Shown: positions 1-12,276 of the stretch, one piece after another | Layout: every line of letters starts with the position of its first letter | Position numbering within the stretch: position 1 is the stretch's first letter | From: Ectobius pallidus | Taxonomy: Eukaryota; Arthropoda; Insecta; Blattodea; Ectobiidae | Direction: 5' to 3' | NCBI GenBank assembly: GCA_964059195.1 | Contig: CAXKWD010000007.1 | Location: 154,427,269-154,491,268, forward strand | DNA length: 64,000 nt | The notes under the pieces: model-generated | What the model saw: the letters and a program-made list of their open reading frames with translations, nothing else | Told to the model about the DNA's origin: nothing | Database searches by the model: none | Position numbers and translations under genes: made by a program

Positions 1-696
1 TTCAACTCAAATTGTAATTATTCAAAAATAATGAAATTTGCAAATTTCTCACCTATGAATTTCACTGAAAGCTTATGTCCCCTCTAAATGTTAATTAAGT
101 TCATGGAAGTGACAAAATTCTTCTACACTTGATCACTTTACAACAAATAAGATCAACTTATTATTGCAATTCATCTGTGCTAACACTGGATGGCCTGTAC
201 TCTATATAAAGGTATAAATGAGTAATATACAAGAATGGATACACCATACTCAGTCTCATGACGTACAGGCACACTATATACACCTGCAAGAAACTACTTT
301 AGTACAACAGAAATTGTACATCACGGTTCGACGCAATGGAACCTTCAAATGTTGCAATCATCTTCTCTTCTTGCCCGATAATGGTGGGGTATCTCTGACA
401 TCGGATGAAGGTTCTTTACCGGCATGGTTTGGAACTCCTGCAAAAAGGAAAGGACACCGATTTTCATACCTTGTATAATTTTTTTCTTTTACATTTGCTG
501 TCAAGAAAGTAAGTACCTAGTACAAATTTTATAATTATTTAGAAATCACAGGATTAGGGAAAAACTAAACTTTGTGTCTATAAGTGTGGGAGCAAACAGA
601 ATTTAAATTTAAGAAATTCAGAAACCTATTTTAAGGAAAATAAAAAATATATATAAAAAATTTTGCTATGCGAGTTAATAAAAAATTTTGCTAAGT
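1..696. other. AT-rich sequence, no recognised gene
   Basis: A short open frame at 218-478 on the plus strand has no recognisable domain, no splice context and ordinary intergenic composition. Nothing else is supported here. Confidence 0.5.
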
Positions 697-710
697 GAGT
701 TACATTACTC

Positions 711-1008
711 TGACCGCCTGAGTGGTCTTGTGGTTAGCTTACTGACTACAGATCCGTCAGCCCGGGTTCGATCCCCGGTACCACCTTGGATTTTTCTGAG
801 GTAGGGAGGTCTTGTACAGCCTTGTGGTTCAAATTGAGAAGCTACTTGATAGAGAAGTAGGGGCTTCGGTCATGGAAACCACCATTAACGGCCGTGGGTG
901 TCGGCATGCTGATCACATGCCCCCAATCCTGTCTGCCTATGGTAGATGATGCAGCAGTTGGGTGTAGGCCTTGTCCCTACTGGGATGTTAGCGCCAAGGA
1001 GTTAGTTA
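711..1008 (+). mobile_element. tRNA-derived SINE, family 1, copy a
   Basis: The 5' part carries RNA polymerase III promoter boxes: an A-box-like TGGTCTTGTGGTTAGC and a B box GGGTTCGATCCCCGG. A ~220-bp body follows. The copy is bracketed by a perfect 14-bp target duplication GAGTTACATTACTC (697-710 and 1009-1022), which fixes the insert exactly. The same family recurs at 43285-43606 (plus) and 61910-62174 (minus), with a 3' fragment near 51130. SINEs do not code for protein and depend on a LINE for copying. Confidence 0.9.
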
Positions 1009-1022
1009 GAGTTACATTACTC

Positions 1023-2825
1023 TTGGTGCTATCTGCATAAGAAATATAATTTTGCTGTTATTTGACATAAAAACGCAATATGTTTATGGCATACACAGGA
1101 TGACCAGGTGCAGAAAATAATATGGGGGACAAAACGACTCAAAATGGAGGATATTTCCTTAAAATGGAGGAAATACCGTTATAATCAATATTTATCGTCT
1201 TTCAGGTTCTTGTGTAAGGAATCTCGTAAAAGAATTTGAATAACAGAAATATAAAAGTTAGCATTTTATTTATTACATTATATCTAACTGGCCACTTGAA
1301 ATTTTCCTTTGTACTGTCGGTCTGTCCTTCAAGTAATAAAACAAATGAACACAAGACATATCTTTGAAATTACACTTAACAAGCAACATATTACTGACGG
1401 ATATAGAAAGGAATCTATTAATTTCAATGCCGGAAATTGATTTTGTAAATAGCAATGAATAATAAAGATAAATGTGCATAAAATGCATTACTGCTATTCT
1501 ACTAGTCTTCCAAAGATGATGACATAAAGGTACAACGGGGAGAAAACTTAAATCGTATAGTTTTAATCGAGACATCAAAACAAGATAACACATTGACCAA
1601 CGATTTAAGTGTTGGTTTTGTACTACAGTTGAACTCCAATTAACCGTATTAATTGGGACCGGACCCAATCCAAATAATGAAATATCCAGATAATTGGATA
1701 AATCGTTGAAAAGGAAATTTTTTAAGAAAAAACTAAATTGTCACACCTTGAACATATCGGTCAGTCAGAGTCAGTTGTTTTCCTGACAAACTGTCGATTT
1801 TGTCGGCTAAAAATTTGGTTTCTCGCAAATAATCAGCCCAATGTTATAACTAAGAATGACCACAAGTTGGTTGAAATATGTTTTATTTTAATATTTTAAA
1901 GACTTTTATATTGACAAGGTGGAGTTACCGCATCTACTCTTATACAATTCAACGGCCCTAAATAGCGTGCTCACTCGCTCGCCTCGTGAAAAATCGGGTA
2001 TACTCGGCGATGTTCGTCTCTGGCAGTGTAAACTTTCACGAAGAGTACAAAATTAGGAAAACCGTTTCTTTATTATATAAAGCCTAAGTGAAATGAACAC
2101 AATGAACAAATATCCTAATTTTAATTTTACTTGCAATTTTCATAGCTCAGAACCACAAACATTTTTAATAAACTACCAGTGTAAATTTCTTAAAAATCCT
2201 GGAGTCAAGTAATAATGGCGGGCGAAGCCGGGGGCACCAGCTGTAAAATATTGATGGTTTAACTCTCGATATATCGCTGATAATAAAAATCCAAACAAAC
2301 CATTCCTTCCCTTGAAACATTATATAATTTCTGAAAACTACACTGAATTGATCAAATAAAATTCACATCATATTCATCTGTCAACAAACAGTTGAGAAAC
2401 AATACGTATTATGTGTTCACAGTTAGCTTTGGAACTGCATAATCGAATCTGAGATAGTTTTTTCAGGCGGCGCTTTCTAATCATGGAATGTACTCTGAAG
2501 CCGGAATTTTAGCTGTTTCATTAATTATTAATGGCTTAGTTTATGAATGATTCACGTGCAAGTGTTAATAAATATAATGCTTTAATAGTTAATATACTCT
2601 TAATTTTTAATTTTTAATTAATTATCGTGGGTGAAGCCACGGGCACCTACTAGTTTTAATACAATAACCGGCCCTGATAGAGGGTTTCCCAATGCTCACT
2701 GCTGCAAAAACCATTTGAATACAGCCCCAAAGCGATCCAGATAATTGGCGAACTGGATAGTTGGAGTTCAGATAATTGTAGTAATAATAGTAGAAACATA
2801 AAATGTCTTTGATCATGGTAATAAT
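1023..2825. other. Intergenic sequence with short repeat ends
   Basis: No gene is supported. Two short GC-rich blocks, 2212-2245 and 2622-2655, share the pattern GTGCCC-x-CGGCTTC-x-CCC when read on the minus strand. They look like ends of one interspersed repeat family, and a third related block lies at 56165-56205. The open frame at 1273-1668 (minus) has no recognisable domain. Confidence 0.4.
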
Positions 2826-3609
2826 TAGGGCTCGGACTTTTAGGTGCTTATAAAAACGAAAATATTTATTTTTCATGTGGTTAAAAAGTCGAAAATATGT
2901 TTAAAAAATATATAAATATTTTATTTATTTAACCAATATTTACAGAAGTACTCATCTAGTCATTCTAGTCAGCAAGTGTAGAACTGTTGCAGTGAACGAC
3001 AAAAGTAGATCTTAAGTTGTGCGTCTTAAAACTGTGATGATTTTCATGGAACAGAGACTTGTATCTTGAAAATGTACGTTCAACATTGCAGGATGTTAAT
3101 CTTGCATATTTGTAAAACGCAGTATCACTGACACTCAGATGTTCCATCTGCTCCAAGGTCTCTACACTGTTACCCATTAAAATATCTGAAATCTTTGGCA
3201 ACACTTGTAACCTTTCATTCTTATTTAGGCATGACAGGAATTTTTCTTTAATTTCGTTTGCTTTTGAACCACTGATTTTGTTAAGTTTGTTTTCAATGTG
3301 TTTGGTTTCTTTTATTGATTCTGTCAAGAATTGTTTTGTTGTTTCCAACTTAGTAATGCAGTGTGAGAGGAAACAGAAATTTGCACTAATAAAATATTCA
3401 TTTCTAAACGTGATATGTGGTAAAATATGTAAAAAAAATTAAGTTACCAAAAATATTTATTCAAATAAGAAATATCAAAAATATTTATTTTTATGTGATA
3501 TGCAACTCAGAATTTTGAATCCAAAGGTCCCAACCGGAACTTTGACAAAGTCCAGAAATCATAGGTAATAGCAAAAAAAATATGTATTTACCTAAAAGTC
3601 CGAGCCCTA
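2826..3609 (-). mobile_element. Internally deleted hAT transposon
   Basis: The ends are inverted repeats, TAGGGCTCGGACTTTTAGG on the left and its complement on the right. A perfect 8-bp target duplication GTAATAAT (2818-2825, 3610-3617) flanks them, which is diagnostic of hAT insertion. Only the C-terminal part of the transposase remains. At 784 bp it is far shorter than an autonomous hAT, so it could move only with help from elsewhere. Confidence 0.92.
2965..3348 (-). pseudogene. hAT transposase C-terminal fragment
   Basis: A 127-codon open frame inside the hAT element at 2826-3609. Its second half reads as a hAT dimerisation region: an AFYKYARLTSCNVERTFSRY stretch, then RSTFVVHCNSS, the pattern of CGGBP1-like hAT transposases. 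The N-terminal BED finger and the RNase-H-like catalytic core are missing, so this fragment cannot act as a transposase. The frame itself has no internal stop. Confidence 0.8.
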
Positions 3610-4465
3610 GTAATAATCATAACAAACAGGAAAAGGCAACATCAATCCAAAATGCTGGACATTTTGGGACTTTTTTAAATGCCTGGAGGACAGGAGGACT
3701 GTGTTAAAAAAGAAAGATATTTCTCCAAATGCCGAACACCTGGTCACCCTGGACATACAAAATGCGAAATATAGTTTACTTCTGCAAATGCACAATATCT
3801 AAGAGGATTTTGGACTTGTTATTTTGTAGCTTTTAGCAATTTTTACAGTATCATACTTATTTGTCCTTTATGTTTTAAATATACTTTCTTCCAATATTTT
3901 TGGCTTGTCTCAAGCTTTTCCATTTGATCCATATATTGCAGAACTTACACAACTTAAATTTTTCTCAGCATCAAACAGGACAAATCCATCATATCCAAAC
4001 TGGCTTGCTTAATAAAAACCAGTAGCAATTGCAGGGGAAAGGAAATTCCATATTTTAAATAAGATAAAGACAAGACTTCATCACATCATAAACAGCGGGC
4101 AAGGCAGAGTCTGAAATATTAAACACAAAGCCACCAGAAGATTCACTGTAATGTCTGCCAACTCAACCTTAACTTGCTTTAAATAATATTACTGTATCAA
4201 TGTGCAAATATATTTGGCTTTCAATCAATGTAGTTTTAATAAAACCCATTTCAAGAACTTGAGATTTCTCTTTAAAAACAAAAAGTCACAAAAAAATATT
4301 TTAAATTAAAAATGAAAATTTTTTACTCTTTCACAAGCATAAAATGAGAACATTCCTTGACTTCTTTTTTTAAAGTGAACATATAGCTAACTTCTATTTA
4401 CCAGTCTAATCTGAAAAAGTATTCTAATTATTTTGAGCAGTATTTGAAACATAGGTATCAGCATA
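3610..4465. other. AT-rich sequence, no recognised feature
   Basis: No coding frame with a recognisable domain, RNA gene or repeat boundary was found between the hAT relic and the MITE that follows. Confidence 0.5.
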
Positions 4466-4946
4466 CAGTGCGTCCTTTTTTTAAAGCGAAGCTACTTAAA
4501 GTGCTTTACCATTGCTGCATCAAAAGCTTTCTATTTTACTTTTTGCTGCAGCTTTGCTTTACATCCGCTTCAGTGCAGCAATCTGAAATCTCGCTTTACA
4601 AGTCATGACGAACTGTCATGACGGAGTAGGTGTTCATTGAAAATTTCCTTGATGGAATTAACATCATTGTTCAAATTCCTGAGTGCATATGCCTTCTGCA
4701 GCACAGTTAGTACCATTTGAGTTTACCTGTATATCATATTGTACAATAATTATTATTTTCATCCCGGCATAACTGTTATTTGCACGTATCTTAACTATGT
4801 TGGAGGGCTGTACAAAAGGGTCAAATTCATTAAGCAAGCTCTCAGCTGATCGACTTTGCCCTTCTTTTTTTACTGCAGCGGTCGTAAAGAGATGCTGTAG
4901 CACTTGTAAAGCGCTTTACAGGTTTGCTTTAAAAAAGAATGCACAG
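4466..4946. mobile_element. MITE with ~45-bp inverted ends
   Basis: The left end GTGCGTCCTTTTTTTAAAGC and the following AAGTGCTTTAC are mirrored at the right by GTAAAGCGCTTTAC and GCTTTAAAAAAGAATGCAC. There is no coding capacity. No clear target duplication could be read, so the superfamily is not assigned. Confidence 0.65.
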
Positions 4947-5823
4947 ATAATAATATAATCCAGAACCTAGAGAATAAAGACATGCCAACATTGTGATACC
5001 AGCATCCATAGACAACCTGCCAAGTTAAAAAAGTACTGCAAGGTAATTCCAACAAGACCCAACACCAAGGAGGAAGAGAAAATTACAAGCATCAACAGAT
5101 GTCACATTCATTACACAAGGCCTCTTTATTAAAGATGGACTGTGAATTCGACCATTATTAATTTTGTAACATCTAAGGCCTATACTACAATTCTGGTTTA
5201 TCAGGCAGATTCCCTTTTATGGAAAAACAGGGAACACGCATTGCGATTTTTCTTTAAATGAAATCTTAAAGAACATCCTCTAGCTGGCTGTCTGGCAAAT
5301 AAAGCCACTAGTTACCCGCAATCTAGCATAAAAGCATGCCATGTAAAAACAAAATAGCAAAGCCAACGCTATGTTCCTGTTTTGCAACTATAGTGACATC
5401 TATCTAGCAGAGTGACACTCAGATCAGAGCAAGAATCAAAAAACTAACCTCATTTTTATTAGGTTCACTGTCATCTAAACAGAAATCTTATAGTCAAAAT
5501 CCAATGGCAGAACAAAAGATGAAAACTGTAAAGGCAGGTAACACATTACTTTTCCATCACTGTAATTAATGCCCTATCTTGTAGTGGAGTGAACCTTAAG
5601 GCTCACAATGATGAGAAGAAAATCATGAAGGATAGGTAGGAAGACATAGGATATGATCTAGCTGGTAATTTTTCCAAGGAACCTTTTTGTTTAGTATATA
5701 GGGCTTTTTACGTGCTGTAATCTACAACATACGGGCAATAGCTTCATTCCTTTAAGAAGAAAGACATGCTGTGTGTTATTGTGGCAAAAAAATCATGCCT
5801 TCAGCTCCTTCTGATCCTGCATA
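4947..5823. other. Intergenic sequence, no recognised feature
   Basis: No gene, RNA or repeat could be supported between the MITE and the mariner element. Confidence 0.5.
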
Positions 5824-6739
5824 CGAGGGGGGACCCAAAAATAACCGGAATCAAATTGTTTGCGTGCGAATGCTTTCTAGTTACGAGTTGTGCTGTTAGG
5901 TGGTGTTATCTGGGGGTCTCCCGCGACCGTAAGTGAGCTGGTGTCAGCTGAGTTAAGTGGCTTGGTTGTGGTACGCTGTTGTTTGCGTTCGTGTTTCAAC
6001 CCGTCGGCGATTGGTGAGATGGCCGACCACAAGGAACAAAGAGTGTGTGTGAAATTTTTTCTGTTAGGGAAAACTGCAGCCGAGATCGTCGAAAGAACAT
6101 TGACCAAATTTCTGAGGAAACGAACGTGTCATGGAGCACGGTCCAGCGAATTTTAACCGAAGGTTTGAACATGAGACGGGTGTCTGCAAAATTTGTTCCT
6201 CGCTTGCTGAGAGATGACCGAAGAGAAAACCGCATGAATGTTTGCCGCGACTTGAAGAGTGAAGTGCAGAACGATCCAAATTTTCTTAGAAGATCTTCAT
6301 CAATTGCACGTTTGATTTTGGCAATGTTTTCGTCATTTCTCCCCGTCGAAGGACGCCTGGGGCGTGGCATGTCTTCAGTTGACATGTTGCCAGATTTGAA
6401 ACGGGAAATCCATTCTTAGACCTGTGATTTCCCCAAAGGATCATCATGAAAGGATTTCCTAAGCATCCCAACGGTCTTAGCTGCAGTTTTCCCTAACAGA
6501 AAACAAAATTTCACACACACTCTTTGTTCCTTGTGGTCGGGCATCTCGCTAATCGCCAACGGGTTGAAACACAAATGCACACAACAGTGTACCACAACCA
6601 AGCCACTTAATTCAGACTGACGCCAGTTCACTGACGGTCGCGGGAGACCCCCAGATAACACCACCTAACAGCACAACTTGTAACTAGAAAGCATTTGCGC
6701 GCAACAGTTCGATTCCGGTTATTTTTGGGTCCCCCCTCG
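5824..6739. mobile_element. Palindromic mariner (N-terminal halves head to head)
   Basis: The outer ends are inverted repeats starting CGAGGGGGGACCC, flanked by TA dinucleotides (5822-5823, 6740-6741) as expected for Tc1/mariner. The left arm runs forward through a transposase start (MADHKEQRVCVKF) and a helix-turn-helix segment (NVSWSTVQRILTEGLNMRR, 6120-6180). From about 6290 the same N-terminal region reads on the minus strand, with EDMPRPRRPSTGRNDENIAK in one frame and another start at 6525-6545. The outer ~270 bp of the two arms match closely. The catalytic half with the acidic triad is absent. The element is therefore a mariner that kept two N-terminal halves facing each other. Confidence 0.88.
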
Positions 6740-7663
6740 TACCTTGGGCCTAAACACACAGCCACTGACGATACATGCACAAGAACTTATCCTGAAAAGT
6801 TTTTTTTAGGTTAAAAACAATTATATAACTCTGCAGAATCAGGTAAACACTTGGGAAAAAAATCATAATTACTGTCAACCTTTTGCATTTCACAGTCTTT
6901 GTTGAGTATTATATTACGATAGGAAAGACATCAATAAAATACAAAGACAGTACAAGACCATTCCTGTTTGCTTCATGCCATAACACCAAACACTCAAGCA
7001 GCAGAAGACATCCACCATCTCACAGCCTGTAAGCAAGCAAGCCTCTACTTTATGCAGACATATAGCTTAACCTCAAGGGAGTGTACTGGGGACAGCACAG
7101 ATTAACAAACATTCCATCCTAACAGAGTTTATTTCCCTTTAAAAATTTCCGAGGAACCAGTTATATTGCAAAGGAAGTGATAGATGACAGAAGTTAAGAG
7201 ATTCTTGAAGAAAAGGTCAAGAAGGAAACCAAGGAATTTGGTGGATGGAAGATGAAATGGAAAGGCATAATCCTATCATAACTGAAACTAAAAGACTGCA
7301 AAAGACTGTCAATGAGGAAACCGAGACATTCGTAGGTGAAAAATTGGAAAAAGCTATGGACAATGTTAAATTGTAATCAAAAGTATATCTACAAATGTAT
7401 TCATTAACTGAATTTCAATGTTAAGATAATTATCAGATGACTGAAAGCAAGTAATGGTCACTGGATGAAACTTAACAGATATCAAAGTGTTGAACACCAG
7501 GAAAATTTACTGCAAAAATTTACTGAACTATAATCATAAAAAATTTATAATTTTAAATTCTTGTGTGATAATCACACCAAATGCACCAACTACAAACACT
7601 TTGTTGAGCCAAGAATTCTCACAACTGTTCAATATAAACATAATTTAAGCCAATGGCTTAACA
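6740..7663. other. Intergenic sequence, no recognised feature
   Basis: No gene, RNA or repeat boundary could be supported between the mariner and the hAT element. Confidence 0.5.
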
Positions 7664-8797
7664 CAGGGGAAGTCAACTACGTCTTGTGATGACGTTTGTG
7701 GAGCAAGAGCATGCGGATCCCTTGTGTGTGACGTCAGCAAGAGCGCACGGTAGTAGGGGTGTTTAGAGTACGCTAGAGCTAGGTACTAGAGGACCTATTC
7801 ACTTTAGCTCTGTGGGTAGAACAACTTCTGGTTGGAAATACGGAGCATTTTTCAAAGTTATTGCAAGTATGCGATCCTGATAGTGTTCTCTCTGCAGAAC
7901 ATGTGTTAGTTCTGCAAAACATTCTTCTTCAGTTCGAATCGAGGTTTCAGGATGTGGAAAACCTTTCTTCAATGTTTAAACTTTTTGCTACCCCATATTC
8001 AGTCAATGTCAAAGACGTTCCTTGCCGGTATCAGTTGGAACTGCTAAACTTACAATGCGACGATCTGTTAAAGGACAAATAGGCCTACGAACGTAAAGTG
8101 GTCTTGGGTAACTTTTACAGAAATTTCTCTGAAACCAGATTCCCGAGACTTGCCGCACGAATATTATGTAATTTTGGATCGACATATGTGGCCGAACAAT
8201 TTTTTTCACTAATGAAACGTGCAAAGCTCAAATCAAGAAGTACATTGTTAAATCACAACCTAAATGTAGTCTTCGATTAAATATTGCTCAAACATTACGT
8301 CCCAACATTGATAAACTTGTTAAAGAAAAAGAGACAGGAAAGTCAGAAAATTGTTAGTATAATCTTGTATCATCTAAGGTGCAGACGAGCTTGTATGGTA
8401 ATTAATTCAGTTCATTTTTTTTATCATTTTTACTGTAGTGAATTATGTTAATTCAAATGATAGTAGCCTATTGTCTATTTTTGTCAAAGAACATAGATTT
8501 TGTTGAAAGGGAATTGTTCTCACAGAATAGAAAAATAGAATTATTTATAATATGTTAAACTGCTGCGCTGTAATTAACCGATAAACTATCAAAAAAATCG
8601 ATTGATGTTTCATTAACTCGGAAACACGTATTACGTAAGTTCTAACCCCCTAAATTCCCGCTGCCCGCAATACTAATGCCCCTCTCTTCCCCCCTGTTCA
8701 CTGATGCCTACATTTCACATGCTCCTCGCAGAGATATAACGCGAGCAGTGAGAGCAGAAAGCAGTGACGTCACAGAGCAAGCTTCTGTCTTCCCCTG
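7664..8797 (+). mobile_element. Degenerate hAT transposon
   Basis: The element starts CAGGGGAAG and ends CTTCCCCTG, the typical hAT CAGNGG terminus. A perfect 8-bp target duplication GCTTAACA (7656-7663, 8798-8805) flanks it. It is 1134 bp long and keeps only the 3' part of a transposase gene. Confidence 0.93.
7861..8280 (+). pseudogene. hAT transposase C-terminal remnant (GTF2IRD2/ZBED-like)
   Basis: Two collinear pieces belong to one former gene. The first (7861-8082) reads FESRFQDVENLSSMFKLFATP and LELLNLQCDDLLKDK. The second (8098-8280) reads GNFYRNFSETRFPRLAARIL and GSTYVAEQFFSLMKRAKLKS. This is the dimerisation region of SCAND3/ZBED5/GTF2IRD2-type hAT transposases. An in-frame stop right after LLKDK separates the pieces, so the gene is broken. 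No upstream catalytic core is visible. Confidence 0.85.
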
Positions 8798-9034
8798 GCT
8801 TAACATGTGTTGTCAACACAGTCGCCAGAGCGCCAGTTGACCGCTAGCCGACGATGGGAGGGAACTAACCTCTTGAAACATGTCCTAGTAATGGTACTTA
8901 AAGTGAGCTAAAAGTGTTTTAAACATTTGACTACTTTTGAATAATTAGTAAAGCTTCACTGTCTAAAAAACTTCATTCTAAACTTTGTTGTTTCTATCTA
9001 CTAGCAATATAGCTTAATTATTATTATTTACATA

Positions 9035-9926
9035 TGAGGCTCGTACATAAAGTATGTTTCCCAGGGGCAGTTTACAGAAATAAAACACAATTTCATGGAA
9101 ATATTTATTTCAACAGATACAGCACGTGTTCAGCAATTTTTCAAGATATTCACCACCAGAATTGAGTCATTAGCCATATCGTGGGATCAACTTCTGAATA
9201 ATTGTGTAGTAGAAGTCTGCCACCTGGGATCTGAACGACTGTGTGACAGCCATCTCTACCTCTGTTATTCTGAGTGGCTCTCCCTGTAAAGGCTAGTTTA
9301 CATGAAATTAGGTTTCGTAACTAAGTTCCACAGCTGTTTTTTACTTCAATGCACAAGCACGAGATGTACTGGTGACAATGAGTTACGACACTATGCAGTT
9401 TCGGCTGATTCCAACTTTTCACGAAACTATAATAGTAAGTTTGAAATTATATGCTTATTTAGCTTGTTCACATTTTTTAAAAATTAATGGAAAGTGAGGA
9501 AACTGTGAAATGCCTGGATTCATACGTGTTTCAAATGTTTATATGGGAGTTTAACAAACTGAACTTCAGAAATACTGTGAAACGTCCAATTGTACTGGAA
9601 TTATTTTTTAAGAAAATAGGTGTCAATAGTTTCATGAAAGTAGATATGAAACCTAGTAGGCTACCATCAAGCAGATGGCTGTCAGCACGTAAAGTAATGG
9701 GCACTGTGTTCTGGAACAGACAAGGCAATTCAAATCCCAGGTGGCAGATTTCTATGACACAGGTATACAAAAGTTGGTCCCAAGGTATGACAAATGTTTT
9801 AATTCCAGTGGTAATATGCTGAAAAATAGCTGAACACTTGCTGTATCTGTTGCAACAAATATTTCCATGAAATTGTTTTGTTTCTGCAAATGGCCCCAGG
9901 GAAACTTACTTTATGGACAAGCCTCA
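9035..9926. mobile_element. Palindromic mariner-like element
   Basis: The ends (TGAGGCTCGTACATAAAG at left, its diverged complement at right) are flanked by TA (9033-9034, 9927-9928). The arms are inverted copies of a mariner 3' end over roughly 110-200 bp. The right arm carries the mariner C-terminal motif F-Y-D-T-G-I-Q-K-L-V-P-R-Y-D-K (around 9747-9800, plus strand). Upstream, at 9660-9730, lies a central fragment ARKVMGTVFWNRQG. Much of the catalytic domain is deleted and the frame is disrupted. It is a decayed composite rather than a simple deletion. Confidence 0.8.
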
Positions 9927-10822
9927 TAATATTCTAACAGCTACCAGCATCCTATTTTGTAAACATAACTGTTTTTACGATTGGCCACTTTTCCGAGTAT
10001 TGTTTCCCCAAATATCATTTATATGAATTTATGATTTTACTCAAACTGATATGACTTTGAATGTCATTTCCATTTCAAAATCTAACTTCAGTTCTTTTTA
10101 TTTATTTATTTACTTACTTGCTATCACTACTTAGCTACACTTCATGTATCCAAAATTCACTTTATGTAGAATATTCACTGAATATTGTCACAGATTCTGA
10201 ACAGGAAGGTTAATTGCTGTACAAAAAATAGAAAAAGCTGCTAACCAGCTGACTTTATATACAAAAATACTATATAAGCAAAATGAAATATATAATTTTA
10301 AAATTTCTTGCTTTTAAATAACAAAAGTTCACTCATGATCTTAAATTCTCATCTCTACATCTCAACACGTAACTATCTTCCTTGTCGAAATGATAAGTAC
10401 TAGCTTTGTTCTTAGGCTTTAGCAGGGATTGGAAATAAGGTTATGTGAAGTTGGTATTTGGGAAAATTATTTTAGAAAAGCGACCAGGAATCCCCAGCAT
10501 ACAAGAGGCTGCCCCCAAAACTACTCCCATGGAACCAGGCATTGTCTACCTTCATTGACAGGAGGCGACACCCGTCCCCGGACACGCCTAGAGCCTTGGC
10601 TGAAGAGTGGCCGAGGTTTGTAGAGGTCATCACTGTTATAACGCTGGCCACGAGTAGCGGCAGCTCCTCCACTCCTGTAGACACCAACGTGCATCTTTAG
10701 AAGTGCATCAACACATGCACATTCACCAGCATGGACAACATAATATTCTTTCCATCACACTCTCTGCTTCAATCATAGGAATATATTGTTTCATACTATG
10801 TTTCCTTTAACCTACTAATCAC
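9927..10822. other. Intergenic sequence, no recognised feature
   Basis: Small overlapping open frames around 10430-10690 have no recognisable domain. Nothing is supported in this stretch. Confidence 0.45.
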
Positions 10823-11041
10823 TAGACTTCGGATTTTAGGTAAAAACCTATTTTAATCCTTACGTGATATATGGGCGAAAACTTGTATATGCACGTTTCA
10901 TAAGTGACTATGCCTAAAACTGATACTTTTATAGGACCTAAAACAGCCTAGTTTTACGTTAGAGTCTAATATTGCCTTTTTGCTTGTTTTTCCTCTAAAG
11001 TTTAATATAAGTTTTTTTTTTCTCCTCTCTAAAGTTCAATA

Positions 11042-11085
<44 letters not shown>

Positions 11086-12157
11086 TGTTTGTTAGGTTTA
11101 ATATTATAAGGGAGAATGGTTATTTATGTATTTGTAAAGAAAATCAGACCGTAGAACATCTACTTTTTGATTGCCCACTCTTTGAAAGGAAAAGATTTTC
11201 TTTAACAGGACACTTACACTATTGTGGTGTTAAATATGATAAACCACTCTTAAAAATTTTTAGCAAGGATTGTTGTTGTAGAGAATTCCACTATTTCATA
11301 TGTTTTATATTTAAAAATTACGATAATTTTATTTAAACTTTAGCAAAACAGGCTACTCTAGTATACAAGATAACAGGTATATTATAAAATTGTAATTGAC
11401 ATAAAACTATAGCCCTAATGTACCGTATGGTGAAATAGGGCTAAATGAAATTGTATATTAAATAAATAAGTTATTTTTTGTTATATATTCTAGCATTTAT
11501 TTTCAGTTCGTATAGCTCGGAATATGCAGTACATGACATGTTTCGTCTTCAGTAGAAAAATTCCTTGGAACTCCCAAGAAAATGTAGTTTTTTCTCCCAA
11601 CTCCCACATAAAGTAAGTAAAAATAAAAAAGAAAAAAAGTAATTCTTTGAATCACTGTGGGATACGAGGGGTTGAATATACTAGTATGATATGCGTAGCT
11701 TCTGGGCGCAGGGATTAGGTTTTCACTGTTATGGTAGTAATACAGGCCCTACAGTATTTTTCAAATGAGGAGCCATTTCCTTCACCGCCAATCACGTGTA
11801 CGAGCTAAAGTAGCACCGCTAGCAGGAAGAATCTTCCCTCCGTCTTGCCATCTGATTGGACCGCGTATCTAAGCAGGAGAATGAACAAACAGCTTGTCAT
11901 CTGCAAAACACTGTAGTAATAGGTATATATAATTCTGTGTACCGTAGGCCTATACTTGTGTTTTATCATGATTACTGATAATGGTGACTTCAATAAATAT
12001 GATATTCCGCTTTGCAATTGAGATATTTCAGAAAATTGGCAACTTAACAATTTTATAGGAGACTATTTTACGACTTTTAGAACCTATTTTACAATTTTTA
12101 GAGCCTATTTTAGGTACCTAAAACAGCATTTTTAGCGACCTAAAAGTCCGAAGTCTA
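10823..12157. mobile_element. hAT element with nested LINE fragment
   Basis: The ends are TAGACTTCGGATTTTAGG and CCTAAAAGTCCGAAGTCTA, closely related to the hAT at 2826. A perfect 8-bp target duplication CTAATCAC (10815-10822, 12158-12165) flanks them. No hAT coding sequence is recognised. A truncated reverse transcriptase gene has inserted into it at about 11049-11465. Confidence 0.9.
11086..11465 (+). pseudogene. 5'-truncated LINE reverse transcriptase C-terminus
   Basis: The frame ending at 11336 reads G-Y-L-C-I-C-K-E-N-Q-T-V-E-H-L-L-F-D-C-P and F-E-R-K-R, the CxC...H...C zinc-knuckle-like tail of jockey/R1/CR1-type polymerases. A short 3' UTR with AATAAATAAG follows. ATAAGTTA occurs at both edges (about 11041 and 11465) and may be the target duplication. 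Everything upstream of the tail is missing, and a ~36-base T run sits at the truncated edge. Confidence 0.75.
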
Positions 12158-12276
12158 CTAATCACATGTTCACAGTGAAACAACCTATAGAGCCAAATAA
12201 TTTGTTTTTCCGTTAATACCCTTCTAAGAGGTTAAGGTTTCAGAAAAAAAAAAACAAATCAAGGCTGTTTTATTTA

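Noticed and set aside
218..478. 86-codon frame near the left edge
   Set aside because: No domain or homology recognised and no flanking splice sites of quality. It is most likely a chance frame.
711..790. tRNA gene from A and B boxes
   Set aside because: The boxes belong to a SINE with a 14-bp target duplication. No cloverleaf with an anticodon stem was convincing, and the same boxes recur in other copies.
5890..6156. Intact mariner gene candidate
   Set aside because: The frame shifts within the N-terminal part, then the sequence turns into an inverted copy. The catalytic half is absent.
10980..11336. 118-codon frame on the plus strand as one protein
   Set aside because: The first half is a run of Phe from a poly-T tract. 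Only the part after about 11095 is meaningful, as a LINE tail.
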